Shown piece by piece: positions 44,023 through 53,371 of a DNA stretch of 64,000 nt; positions within the stretch are counted from its first letter, which is position 1, and each line of letters opens with the position of its first letter. A program made the translations under genes and the position numbers. The DNA lies in assembly GCF_052030545.1 (NCBI RefSeq), contig NZ_JBPDIH010000012.1, positions 1-64,000 on the forward strand, given 5' to 3'. Source of the stretch: CANMXU01 sp052030545 (GTDB lineage: Bacteria; Pseudomonadota; Gammaproteobacteria; Enterobacterales; Alteromonadaceae). The notes below the pieces were generated by a model. That model did no database searches. It was not told where the DNA came from and worked only from the letters and a program-made list of their open reading frames with translations.

Positions 44023-45075
44023 TTATTGATATTTAGCTTCATGATCAAGTAGCCACTGTTTCCTCGCTAAGCCACCAGCATAACCAGTTAAGTGGCCATT
44101 TTTGCCAATAACACGATGACAAGGAACAATTATCGCAATACGGTTACAACCATTGGCATTAGCAATGGCTCTTACCGCGTTTTCTTTATTTAAAATTTTT
44201 GCTTGCGCTTGGTAGCTGACCGTTTGACCATAAGGTATTTGCATTAACGCTTGCCATGCCTGCTGCTGAAAATCGGTGCCGGGCGATTCAATCGCCACAG
44301 AAAAACATTGTCGCTGTCCTTGAAAATATTCATCCAACTCTTGGCGCGCTTGCACTATGTGCTTATTTTCACCATGTACTATGATGCTATTGAGCCGCTG
44401 TTGTAATTGCTTGAATTCAGTTTCTAGCATTTTTCGTTCAACAAATTCTAATAAACAAATGCCATTTTCTGTGGCGCAAATAAACATAGGGCCAAGTGGC
44501 GTTGTTACTCGACTGATCAATATCACCCCAGTATTGGTACTTGCACTGGGTGCTTTGCCGACGATTTTTTTAAATGTATAACCAAAGCCGCTTAGCGACT
44601 CATAGCCGTTGTCAAAGGCGACTTCAGTGTTACTTTTACCTTTTTTTAACGATTGATAAGCATTATTGATGCGAAACATGCGTTGATACGCTTGAAAGGT
44701 CATACCATAATTTTTATTAAACCATCGCCTAATAAGCTCAGGACTTACGCCCTTTTGTTTTAACTGAAAATCGGTAATTTTTTCAGTGGGATTTTCTTTA
44801 ACTAAAGCTAACGCCAGCTGAACTTGATTTGGCGCTTCGCACGAGTTTTCTGTTGGTTTACATATTTTACAGGGACGAAAGCCTGCCGACATCACTTCTT
44901 TTACACTGGTATAGAACTCGACGTTTTCAAATTTAGGTTTTCTCGCTCGGCAACTGGCAATGCAAAAAATATTGGTGGTTTTTACGCCAACATAAAAGAC
45001 ACCAACATACTGTGTATCGCGGGCAACCAGTGCCTGATAATAATCTTTAATGAGATGTTGCTCGGTAATAGCCAT
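44023..45075 (-). CDS. ada: Bifunctional Ada: methyl sensor-activator and O6-alkylguanine alkyltransferase
   Basis: A 350-residue Ada protein. N-terminal zinc domain with Cys38, Cys42, Cys69 and Cys72, at the same positions as in E. coli Ada; one of them accepts methyl groups from phosphotriesters. An AraC helix-turn-helix follows (about 85-175, VAFDNGYESLSGFGYTFKK). The C-terminal suicide methyltransferase holds IVPCHRVIG, with acceptor Cys319. All three parts are present, so it can sense alkylation and repair O6-methylguanine. Monocistronic. No alkB beside it. Confidence 0.95.
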   Translation of the reverse strand: MAITEQHLIKDYYQALVARDTQYVGVFYVGVKTTNIFCIASCRARKPKFENVEFYTSVKEVMSAGFRPCKICKPTENSCEAPNQVQLALALVKENPTEKITDFQLKQKGVSPELIRRWFNKNYGMTFQAYQRMFRINNAYQSLKKGKSNTEVAFDNGYESLSGFGYTFKKIVGKAPSASTNTGVILISRVTTPLGPMFICATENGICLLEFVERKMLETEFKQLQQRLNSIIVHGENKHIVQARQELDEYFQGQRQCFSVAIESPGTDFQQQAWQALMQIPYGQTVSYQAQAKILNKENAVRAIANANGCNRIAIIVPCHRVIGKNGHLTGYAGGLARKQWLLDHEAKYQ

Positions 45076-45200
45076 TTAAAAACTCGATAGAAGAATTAAC
45101 GTCACTAAGCTTAGCGTGAACCGCTTTTATCCAGCAACCGAAAACTGGACAAGTAATTTTATCTGTTGTTTTTATTTGAAATATACTATTTAAAAACAGT

Positions 45201-45230
45201 AAAAAAGCCAAGAGCAAATACTCTTGGCTT
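45201..45230 (-). terminator. Intrinsic terminator of pdsO
   Basis: AAGCCAAGAG and CTCTTGGCTT pair around CAAATA; on the minus strand a T-run follows. Confidence 0.88.
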
Positions 45231-45305
45231 TGAACGTTAATTAGGTTTAGTTAATTAAAGAATCACCTCCTTGATATAGTTGTTATTCGCATGACCTATT
45301 GGGAA

Positions 45306-46142
45306 CTAATTCTTTGCTGTTTGACCGTTACGAGATTTAACTTGTAACACCACGCGGCGGTCATAAAAACTAACTTCGTCTTGATGATTTGCTACTAGCG
45401 GGTTTTCTTCACCAAAAGCAAAACTTTGAATGCGGTTTTCGCCGACACCTTGCGCCATTAATAATGCTTTTACACTTTCAACGCGTGCTTTAGATAATTG
45501 TTGATTTCTACCTTCATCACCTTGCAAATCCGTATATCCAGACAAGTCGACTGACAGGCTCAAGTCACTGTTGAGTAGTTGCGCTAACATTGCGACTTGC
45601 TCTTGATAATGCGGCGCAATTTCACTAGAACCGGTAGAGAACTGTAAACTCATTAATAGCTGCTCTGCTTTAATTTGGTTAGCTTGGCGATAATTTTGCT
45701 CTAACGAGATTAATTCGCTTTGATACTCTTGTTCGACTTGCTGAAGCTTACGCTCCATATTACGTTGATAACTTCGTTGTTGCTGCTCACTCATTTGTTT
45801 TTGCATTGCAAGTGAGTCGCTTAAATGCTCAACCTCTTCGTTGGCATTAATATGTTTAGCGATGAAGTGACCTGTAAGCCCAGTTAAGATTGCGCCAACT
45901 GGTCCAGCAACAATTGCGCCAACCACAACACCGACACCAGTGCCTACTTCTTCACGGGTTTGCGCACTTTCTTCGAGCTGTTCAGCGCTAACCACTTCTG
46001 AGATTTCATTCGATTTTGCATAAGTTGTCGATTGGGCAAATGCATTTGAGCTTGTTACGCTTGCGATAATGACAGATAAACTTAACGCTGAGCTTATTAA
46101 GGTAGTTTTTGTGGTGCTAGTTGATTTTTTGCCAATAGTCAT
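45306..46142 (-). CDS. pdsO: Sortase-associated OmpA-like protein PdsO
   Basis: 278 residues. Signal peptide at 1-36 (cut near NAFA), a glycine-zipper segment (GVGVVVGAIVAGPVGAILTGLTGHF, within about 68-95), a long helical stalk (about 110-160) and a C-terminal OmpA-like peptidoglycan-binding domain (SGYTDLQGDEGRNQQLSKAR, then DRRVVLQV). This layout and the divergent pdsR-pdsS pair match PdsO of the proteobacterial dedicated sortase system. Predicted in the cell envelope. The class GN sortase and its target protein are not found beside it in this window. Confidence 0.85.
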   Translation of the reverse strand: MTIGKKSTSTTKTTLISSALSLSVIIASVTSSNAFAQSTTYAKSNEISEVVSAEQLEESAQTREEVGTGVGVVVGAIVAGPVGAILTGLTGHFIAKHINANEEVEHLSDSLAMQKQMSEQQQRSYQRNMERKLQQVEQEYQSELISLEQNYRQANQIKAEQLLMSLQFSTGSSEIAPHYQEQVAMLAQLLNSDLSLSVDLSGYTDLQGDEGRNQQLSKARVESVKALLMAQGVGENRIQSFAFGEENPLVANHQDEVSFYDRRVVLQVKSRNGQTAKN

Positions 46143-46353
46143 AGTGTTTTCCTCTAAGATAAGTGTTTGTTTAAATTCACGAGTATTTCGTGATTGAGGT
46201 AATTAAAACGCAAAATTGCGCCACCAAAAGGGAGGAAAAAAGGCAAAGCAACGAGCAATTGTGGCAACAATATGGCAATTGATATAAAACAGCGCATCCG
46301 ATGAAAAAATTCGATATAGTCTAGCTAGATTTAGTAGAAAGAAATGAGAATTG

Positions 46354-47067
46354 ATGAGCAAACGTATCGCTATAGTAGAAGATGAAGCAGCCATTCGTGA
46401 AAATTATGCTGATGTATTACGCAGTCAAGGTTATCAGGTGCAAACCTTTGCCAACCGAGAAAGTGCCACGCAAGCGTTTAGTTTACATCTGCCCAACTTA
46501 GTTATTTTAGATATTGGTTTAGAACAAGAATTTGATGGCGGCTTTACCTTATGTCAGTGGTTGCGTGATATCTCTAAAACTATTCCGATCATCTTTTTAA
46601 CCGCCAGAGATAACGATGTTGATACGGTGTCAGGCTTAAGAATTGGCGCTGACGACTACTTAACAAAAGATATTAGTTTGGCGCATTTGTCTGCGCGAAT
46701 TGCTGCACTATTTCGTCGCCAAGACGCGCTAAAAGAACCCCAACAACAGGATCAACTCTTAACCGCAGGACCACTTGAAATTGATAATCAACGTATGTTT
46801 GTTAGCTGGCACGCGCAGCACGTTGATTTAACCATCACTGAATTTTGGATGGTGCATGCGTTAGCCAAGCACACCGGTCATGTAAAAAATCGTCAGCAAT
46901 TAATGCAAGACTCAAAAATATATGTCGACGACAGTACGATCACCTCTCATATCAAACGTATTCGTAAAAAATTTCTTAAAATTGATAACAGTTTTGACTG
47001 TATCGAAACCGTATACGGCATGGGTTATCGCTGGAATGTTTCGGCTTCTCAAGCCCATGCTAATTAA
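46354..47067 (+). CDS. pdsR: Sortase-system response regulator PdsR
   Basis: A 237-residue OmpR-type response regulator. Start at the ATG at 46354, three bases inside the longer frame. The receiver domain has Glu-Asp at 8-9 (VEDE), phospho-acceptor Asp in LVILDIGLEQ, and IFLTARD and DYLTKD. The C-terminal winged helix is at about 135-232 (DDSTITSHIKRIRKKF, VYGMGYRW). Paired with PdsS 22 bases downstream and divergent from pdsO, which it may regulate. Confidence 0.88.
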   Translation: MSKRIAIVEDEAAIRENYADVLRSQGYQVQTFANRESATQAFSLHLPNLVILDIGLEQEFDGGFTLCQWLRDISKTIPIIFLTARDNDVDTVSGLRIGADDYLTKDISLAHLSARIAALFRRQDALKEPQQQDQLLTAGPLEIDNQRMFVSWHAQHVDLTITEFWMVHALAKHTGHVKNRQQLMQDSKIYVDDSTITSHIKRIRKKFLKIDNSFDCIETVYGMGYRWNVSASQAHAN

Positions 47068-47089
47068 GCGGTACTAGGTTAGTTATTCA

Positions 47090-49273
47090 ATGAAATTAGG
47101 TTTTAAATTGCGTTTTAATTTACGGGTTAAGTTACTGCTACTTTCCAGTGTTTTATTTACTGTGCCTTGGTTTGGTTATCAGTATGTCTGGGAAATGGAG
47201 AAATACTTAAGGTTTGGTCAAGAACAAACCTTAGTAGGAACCGCTAGAGCGTTAGCGACGGCGCTGCACGAACGCCCTAACCTGTTTAATAACCAAGCCA
47301 GTTTTTTACCCAGTGTTGAACAAGGCAAAGATTTATATGGCTATCAACACCATCAGGCAATTCAGCTTGATGGTTTACCTCAAGATTGGCCAGAATTTGA
47401 AAAGCGTAGTCACTTTTATGGTGTCGACAACCAAATACCGGTAACCACTTTGCAAGGTGAGCCTAGCTCGTTATTAACACAAGAACAGCTGTCGTTACAT
47501 TACAGCGCATCATTAGGAAAATACGATAAATATTTGTACCTATTTTTTCGTGTGGTTGATGATCATGTCACGTTTCGGGGTAAAAATTCACGCAGTATTT
47601 TTAATAACGACCACCTAGAGCTATCGTTAGTCGATGACAATGGCAAATTTCATCGCTATATCATCAGCAACAAAAAACCAGGTTGGCTTAGTGGATACCG
47701 CATTACCGATATAGAAAACAATATTCCTGTGGTAACTCCTGAATTACAAGGACAATGGTTAATTACGCCGCAGGGCTACAACATCGAACTAAGATTACCG
47801 TTAGCAAAATTGGGTGACAAAATTGCATTTGCCATTAACGATGTTGACCAAAAAAGTAAAAACATCATAGCAAGTATTGGCTCTGCTGATCCTAGCCAAG
47901 CATCAACATTAGGCACGGTGTTAGTGCCGTCTCCCGAAATTGAACGTATTGTTAAAGGTATGAGTTATACTCATTCAAGTGTTTGGGTGGTTGACCAACA
48001 TCACAGAGTTTTGGCAAGTGCTGGCAATATAAAAGAAGCTAGCGGCGTTTGGCAAAAAAGTGCAAAAGGTGAAAGTTCTGCAAACCTGTGGCAAGAAATA
48101 GAACAACAATGGTTACATCCGCTTTACTATAAAATCTTAACTAAGCCACCCAAAGATTTTATCGACCAACTGTATGATGCTAGCCACCTAACCGGCAAAC
48201 ATATTGAAAGTGCGTTAACAGGTAACGCCAAATCTCAGTGGCGCGTAACTCAAGATCAGCAAGCCGTAATTTTATCAGCCGCTTATCCGATTTATATTGA
48301 TAACAAAGTAAAAGGCGCGGTAATTGTTGAAGAAACCACCAATGGTATTCGCACCGTACGAAATCGCGCGTTGGAAAAATTGTTTAGTGCAATTTTGGCG
48401 ATATTACTTATTGGCAGTGTTGTATTTTTTATTTTTGCTAGCCGAATTTCTTCGCGAATAGTTAACCTTAGAAACCAAGCAGAATCTGCGATAGATCAAC
48501 AAGGTCGCATTAAAAGCACAGTAACACCGAGTAAAGTACAAGATGAAATTGGCGATTTATCTCGAAGCTTTTCACAGGTCGTTAATCGCCTTAGCCAATA
48601 TAACCATTACCTTGAAAATATGTCTGCTAGGCTCTCGCATGAATTGCGAACGCCCATTGCAGTGGTAAGAACCTCGTTAGATAACCTAACCATGCAGCCG
48701 CTTCAACCTGCTGCAACTCAATACATAGAGCGCGCGCAAGACGGTATAAAACGATTAGACCATGTTTTAACGAGAATGAGCGAAGCAACTCGGCTTGAAC
48801 AAATGCTGCGCACTACCGATAAACAAGCCTTTGATCTGGCTAAAATGCTCGGTGGTTGCATTCTAGGTTATCAACAAATTTATCCTGACAATAAATTTGA
48901 ATTTATCTGTAGCCTTGAAAGTGCCACTTTAGTAGGTTCAGACGAACACGTTGCACAATTGCTTGATAAAATTATTACTAACGCGGTTGAGTTTAGCCAA
49001 GATGGAAAAATAACCATTGAACTAAAAGAAGATAAAGACTCTTGGCTTGTAGCTATTGCCAACAAAGGCGAACTATTACCTGAGAATATGCAAGATCGCT
49101 TGTTTGACTCTATGGTATCGATACGAAAAGAAAGTAAAAGTGAAACGCCGCATTTAGGTTTAGGTTTGTACATTGCAAGACTGATTGCAGAGTTTCACCA
49201 TGGAAAAATCAGTGCAAAAAACAGCCCTGATCTTCCTGGTGTAGTGATTAGCTTTACTTTAGCCAAAAGGTAG
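47090..49273 (+). CDS. pdsS: Sortase-system sensor histidine kinase PdsS
   Basis: A 727-residue membrane-bound histidine kinase. One transmembrane helix near 12-30, a large periplasmic sensor (about 35-440) with a beta-rich part that resembles carbohydrate-binding folds (YLYLFFRVVDDHVTFRGKNS, DHLELSLVDDNGKF), a second transmembrane helix (LFSAILAILLIGSVVFFIFA), HAMP, the phospho-acceptor His in SARLSHELRTPIAVVR, and a C-terminal ATPase domain (NAVEFSQDGKIT; GLGLYIARLI). Operon with pdsR. The sensed signal is unknown. Confidence 0.88.
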   Translation: MKLGFKLRFNLRVKLLLLSSVLFTVPWFGYQYVWEMEKYLRFGQEQTLVGTARALATALHERPNLFNNQASFLPSVEQGKDLYGYQHHQAIQLDGLPQDWPEFEKRSHFYGVDNQIPVTTLQGEPSSLLTQEQLSLHYSASLGKYDKYLYLFFRVVDDHVTFRGKNSRSIFNNDHLELSLVDDNGKFHRYIISNKKPGWLSGYRITDIENNIPVVTPELQGQWLITPQGYNIELRLPLAKLGDKIAFAINDVDQKSKNIIASIGSADPSQASTLGTVLVPSPEIERIVKGMSYTHSSVWVVDQHHRVLASAGNIKEASGVWQKSAKGESSANLWQEIEQQWLHPLYYKILTKPPKDFIDQLYDASHLTGKHIESALTGNAKSQWRVTQDQQAVILSAAYPIYIDNKVKGAVIVEETTNGIRTVRNRALEKLFSAILAILLIGSVVFFIFASRISSRIVNLRNQAESAIDQQGRIKSTVTPSKVQDEIGDLSRSFSQVVNRLSQYNHYLENMSARLSHELRTPIAVVRTSLDNLTMQPLQPAATQYIERAQDGIKRLDHVLTRMSEATRLEQMLRTTDKQAFDLAKMLGGCILGYQQIYPDNKFEFICSLESATLVGSDEHVAQLLDKIITNAVEFSQDGKITIELKEDKDSWLVAIANKGELLPENMQDRLFDSMVSIRKESKSETPHLGLGLYIARLIAEFHHGKISAKNSPDLPGVVISFTLAKR

Positions 49274-49328
49274 CCAAAATATAGCTAAACGTTAACGCTA
49301 GTCATTCAAAACAAATAAACGCCGCGCT

Positions 49329-50006
49329 TTATTCAATACCTATGTATTTGTGAACTTGCACCGACAAGCGCCAATTATTTTCAATACAGGTTTTAATCGC
49401 TAATTCGGTAGCTCGAGGCTTTTGGCTAATAGGCTGCAAATACACCTGTTTTTCACCAACATTGTGTGTTTTAAGTAGCGCTTTTAATTCATCAACATGT
49501 TGCTCGGTCGCTACTGGGTGTTTAATTTCGTTTGCGCGCGCTAATGCCGAACTTAATATTTTATAACCACCGCGCATATTAATTTTAGGTGAAACCGTTA
49601 CCCAACACTGCTCGCTAACTAACACCTCAAAAGTGCCTGATGTTTCTACTTGGCAACTATAACCATGCTGTTCAAATGCAAGGCATAGAGGCGTAAGATC
49701 AACCATACAAGGCTCACCACCGGTGATCACCAAGTGCTTGGCTTGATAGCCTTGCGCTTTTACAATCGCAAGAATTTGCTCAACGGTGACATTTGACCAC
49801 TGAGTCGTTTCCTCAGTTTTTGCCAACACCGTATCAGCATTAACTTCTTGTTCAAGTTCTATATCCCAAGTGTGTTTGGTATCACACCAAGAACATGCTA
49901 CTGGGCAGCCTTGTAAACGGATAAAAATTGAAGGTTGGCCAGTAAACGCCCCTTCACCTTGGATAGTTTCAAACAATTCGTTAATTTTATAGGTTGAATG
50001 CAACAC
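49329..50006 (-). CDS. queE: 7-carboxy-7-deazaguanine synthase
   Basis: A 225-residue radical SAM enzyme that rearranges 6-carboxy-tetrahydropterin to 7-carboxy-7-deazaguanine in queuosine synthesis. The cluster motif Cys34-x3-Cys38-x2-Cys41 (CPVACSWCD), the substrate-site N-terminus FETIQGEGAFTG and the SAM-binding VITGGEP are intact. Divergent from queC, 75 bases apart, so the two steps are probably controlled together. Confidence 0.95.
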   Translation of the reverse strand: MLHSTYKINELFETIQGEGAFTGQPSIFIRLQGCPVACSWCDTKHTWDIELEQEVNADTVLAKTEETTQWSNVTVEQILAIVKAQGYQAKHLVITGGEPCMVDLTPLCLAFEQHGYSCQVETSGTFEVLVSEQCWVTVSPKINMRGGYKILSSALARANEIKHPVATEQHVDELKALLKTHNVGEKQVYLQPISQKPRATELAIKTCIENNWRLSVQVHKYIGIE

Positions 50007-50081
50007 TTTTTTTCTTTTGCCTTTAGATCAGATCAAGTAAAATTAGCTTAGCAATCTATTATACCCTATGAGAAACAATAA

Positions 50082-50738
50082 ATGACTGAAAAAGTTGTTG
50101 TAATTTATTCCGGTGGCATGGACTCGTACACCGTGTTAAATCGCGCATTAAAAGACGGTAAAGAAGTTTACGCTTTGTCGTTCGATTATGGTCAGCGTCA
50201 CGTAAAAGAACTTGAATGTGCTGCCACTGTTTGTAAGAAACTAAATGTTCACCATAAAGTTATTGATATATCAGCAATTAATCAGTTACTTGCTGGATCT
50301 TCATTAACTGATGATATTGATATTCCTGAAGGTCACTACGAAGCGGAAAATATGAAGTCGACCGTAGTGCCAAACCGAAATATGATTTTATTATCATTAG
50401 CCGTAGGATATGCCGTATCGGTAAAAGCTAGCCAAGTGTATTATGGTGCTCACTCTGGCGATCACGCTATTTACCCAGACTGTCGTCCTGAGTTTGTAAT
50501 GAAAATGAATGATGTCTGTCAAATTGCCAACTACGAGGCAGTTGAAATTTTTAGCCCATATTTAAATGTCAGCAAAACCGCTATTTTAACCGATGGTTTA
50601 AACATGGGATTAGAATATAGCGATACATGGACGTGTTATAACGGCAGAGAAAAAGCCTGTGGTAAATGTGGTGCTTGCCAAGAGCGCCTCGAAGCATTTG
50701 AAGAAAACAATGCCATTGACCCGTTAACCTACGAATAG
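50082..50738 (+). CDS. queC: 7-cyano-7-deazaguanine (preQ0) synthase
   Basis: A 218-residue ATP-dependent enzyme that turns 7-carboxy-7-deazaguanine into preQ0. The PP-loop YSGGMDSYTVL at the N-terminus and the C-terminal zinc site Cys-x8-Cys-x2-Cys-x2-Cys (CYNGREKACGKCGACQ) are complete. Divergent from queE. No preQ1 riboswitch is seen in the short leader. Confidence 0.97.
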   Translation: MTEKVVVIYSGGMDSYTVLNRALKDGKEVYALSFDYGQRHVKELECAATVCKKLNVHHKVIDISAINQLLAGSSLTDDIDIPEGHYEAENMKSTVVPNRNMILLSLAVGYAVSVKASQVYYGAHSGDHAIYPDCRPEFVMKMNDVCQIANYEAVEIFSPYLNVSKTAILTDGLNMGLEYSDTWTCYNGREKACGKCGACQERLEAFEENNAIDPLTYE

Positions 50739-51082
50739 GCTATCGTTTAAAAAGGCAAATATTTAAAGCAGCTTCAAGCGTTAAGTTTAAGCTGCTTTTT
50801 TAATGCCCTACTGTTCTTTGTTAAATTTTTGTATATAAATACCTACAATTTACTCAATCGGCCAATCTAAATGCGAATTATTAAGTTTTATTTTTAATTA
50901 TCATCATTATTTCAATTTTAAAATACGCAAGATAAACAGACACTAAAAGAATATTTATAATATTTACGACTATTGGTGGTTTTGTCAGAGTAATTTTTTA
51001 TAAGTAACTACGCTGCATGTACTAAAATTAAAGGGTCTGTAAGTTAAATACAGTATGTCACTGTTTATAACGAGGAGTTTTT
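50739..51082. other. Intergenic region after queC
   Basis: Starts with the queC terminator (50765-50801) and continues as AT-rich DNA with the presumed promoter of the following 70-residue gene. No RNA gene recognised. Confidence 0.5.
50765..50801 (+). terminator. Intrinsic terminator of queC
   Basis: AAAGCAGCTT pairs with AAGCTGCTTT, followed by a T-run. Confidence 0.88.
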
Positions 51083-51295
51083 ATGAGTTCAATTTGGAGC
51101 AACCACGCGGCGCATTTAACAGAATTGGTCAATGGTAACAGGGAAACACAGGCACACCTCTATTTAGAGCAATTGATGTTATTTCCTGTTGATGTGCAAG
51201 ATAAAATTATAGAAGAAATTAGCCACTTATCGCACTGCAATTGCGATGCAGTTGCCAACATTATAAGTAAACACACAGTATTCGATTTAGATTAA
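51083..51295 (+). CDS. Small protein of unknown function
   Basis: 70 residues, acidic and helical, with three His and two Cys clustered near HLSHCNCDA, which might bind a metal. GAGGAG stands 6-11 bases before the ATG, a strong ribosome site, which supports the gene as real. No family recognised. Independent unit between queC and uvrB. Confidence 0.65.
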   Translation: MSSIWSNHAAHLTELVNGNRETQAHLYLEQLMLFPVDVQDKIIEEISHLSHCNCDAVANIISKHTVFDLD

Positions 51296-51373
51296 TCTAG
51301 CGCTTAAAACTAATATTCTTTGAGCACAATTATTTATTTGCTCAAAGAATACTTAATTTCATTCTAGTTTACG

Positions 51374-53371
51374 CTAAGTAGTCAGTTGCTGCTCTCTTAA
51401 CTTACTGATTTCATCTCGCGTTGCCGCTGCTTGTTCAAATTCTAAGTTTTGTGCATGCAAATACATTTGCTCTTCCAACTCTTTAACCTTCTTATCAATA
51501 TCGGCAGTTGAAAGCGTTTCATATTTAGCGGCTTTTTCTGCTACACGCTGAAGTTTTTCAGCGCCCGCACTGGTGCCGACATCCATAACGTCGCTAATTT
51601 TACGCACCACACCTTTTGGCGTGATGTTGTTATCAAGATTATATTGGTGTTGTTTAGCGCGCCTTCGCTCGGTTTCATCAATCGCTTTTTTCATTGAGCC
51701 AGTAATACGCGCCGCATATAAAATGGCGCGACCATTAATATTACGAGCAGCACGACCAATGGTTTGAATAAGTGAGCGCTCTGAGCGTAAAAAGCCTTCT
51801 TTGTCAGCATCTAAAATAGCCACTAAAGAAACTTCTGGCATATCTAAACCTTCGCGAAGTAAATTAATGCCGACTAAAACATCAAACTTCCCTAAACGAA
51901 AATCACGAATAATTTCCACACGTTCAACCGTATCAACATCGGAGTGTAAATAACGTGTTTTAATGCCATGCTCGTCAAGATAATCGGTTAAATCTTCTGC
52001 CATGCGTTTGGTTAAGGTAGTCGCTAAAACGCGCTCGCCGATAACAATACGCTTATTTATTTCCGAAAGTAAATCATCGACTTGGGTTTCAACTGGACGC
52101 ACTTCAATTTCAGGATCTAATAACCCGGTAGGTCTAACCACTTGCTCAGCGATATCATCACCACATTTTTCTAGCTCATAATTGCTCGGTGTTGCAGACA
52201 CATAAATAGTTTGTGGCGCAAGTGACTCAAATTCATCAAACTTCATTGGCCGGTTATCAAGCGCAGATGGCAAACGAAAGCCGTATTCGACTAAGTTTTC
52301 TTTACGAGATCGGTCACCTTTATACATAGCGCCTATTTGCGGTACGGTAACGTGCGACTCATCAATAATTAACAAACCATCATCGGGCAAATAATCAAAT
52401 AAAGTCGGCGGTGCTTGCCCTTCTTCGCGCCCAGATAAATAGCGAGAATAGTTTTCAATGCCTGAGCAATAGCCAAGCTCGGTCATCATTTCGATATCAA
52501 ATTGCGTACGTTGAACGACGCGCTGCTCTTCAACCAATTTATTTAAGTCTTTTAGCTGAGCAGAGCGCTCTTTTAATTCAACTTTTATTTTCTCAACGGC
52601 GGCAAGAATTTTGTCACGCGGTGTTGCATAATGAGTTTTAGGATAAACAGTAACCCGCGCTAACGTTTGTTCAACTTGCCCGGTCAGCGGGTCGAATTCG
52701 CTTATTCGCTCTAGCTCTTCATCAAATAATTCAACGCGCAATGCTAATCGGTCAGACTCTGCCGGGAAAATATCAATCACATCACCACGCACCCGATAAG
52801 TAGCCCGTTGAAAAGCGACATCATTACGCGTGTATTGTAATTCAGCTAAACGTCTTAAAATATCGCGCTGATTAATAATATCGCCTTGGCGTAGGTGCAA
52901 CATCATTTTTAAGTAAGAATCAGGATCGCCCAAGCCGTAGATGGCGGATACCGAGGCAACAATAATGACGTCGCGACGTTCTAACAGCGCCTTTGTCGCT
53001 GATAGGCGCATTTGCTCAATATGCTCATTAATTGAGGCATCTTTTTCAATAAAGGTATCGGTTGTAGGCACGTAGGCTTCTGGTTGGTAATAATCGTAGT
53101 ACGAAACAAAGTACTCAACCGCATTATTGGGAAAGAACTCTTTCATTTCACCATAAAGTTGCGCCGCCAAGGTTTTATTGGGCGCTAACATCATAGTGGG
53201 TCTATTCAGCTTTTCAATCACATTGGCAATGGTAAAAGTTTTACCTGAGCCTGTTACCCCTAAAAGGGTTTGATGCGCAAGGCCATCTTCAATGCCACCT
53301 AATAATTTCGCAATAGCCGTTGGTTGATCGCCACTTGGAATATAATCAGAATGTATTTTTAAATCTTTCAT
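51374..53371 (-). CDS. uvrB: Excinuclease ABC subunit B
   Basis: A 665-residue UvrB, the damage-verifying helicase-like subunit of nucleotide excision repair. Walker A GVTGSGKTF near residue 40, beta-hairpin FVSYYDYYQPEAYVP, LLIIDESHVT, helicase motifs ending in QTIGRAARN, and the C-terminal UVR motif (about 625-660) that contacts UvrC. Complete. Its ATG overlaps the TGA of the MATE gene (ATGA), so the pair is translationally coupled. No LexA box is seen directly before it. Confidence 0.97.
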   Translation of the reverse strand: MKDLKIHSDYIPSGDQPTAIAKLLGGIEDGLAHQTLLGVTGSGKTFTIANVIEKLNRPTMMLAPNKTLAAQLYGEMKEFFPNNAVEYFVSYYDYYQPEAYVPTTDTFIEKDASINEHIEQMRLSATKALLERRDVIIVASVSAIYGLGDPDSYLKMMLHLRQGDIINQRDILRRLAELQYTRNDVAFQRATYRVRGDVIDIFPAESDRLALRVELFDEELERISEFDPLTGQVEQTLARVTVYPKTHYATPRDKILAAVEKIKVELKERSAQLKDLNKLVEEQRVVQRTQFDIEMMTELGYCSGIENYSRYLSGREEGQAPPTLFDYLPDDGLLIIDESHVTVPQIGAMYKGDRSRKENLVEYGFRLPSALDNRPMKFDEFESLAPQTIYVSATPSNYELEKCGDDIAEQVVRPTGLLDPEIEVRPVETQVDDLLSEINKRIVIGERVLATTLTKRMAEDLTDYLDEHGIKTRYLHSDVDTVERVEIIRDFRLGKFDVLVGINLLREGLDMPEVSLVAILDADKEGFLRSERSLIQTIGRAARNINGRAILYAARITGSMKKAIDETERRRAKQHQYNLDNNITPKGVVRKISDVMDVGTSAGAEKLQRVAEKAAKYETLSTADIDKKVKELEEQMYLHAQNLEFEQAAATRDEISKLREQQLTT

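Noticed and set aside
50007..50081. preQ1 riboswitch before queC
   Set aside because: The leader is only 75 bases, shared with divergent queE, and shows no stem with the C-rich loop and A-rich tail expected.
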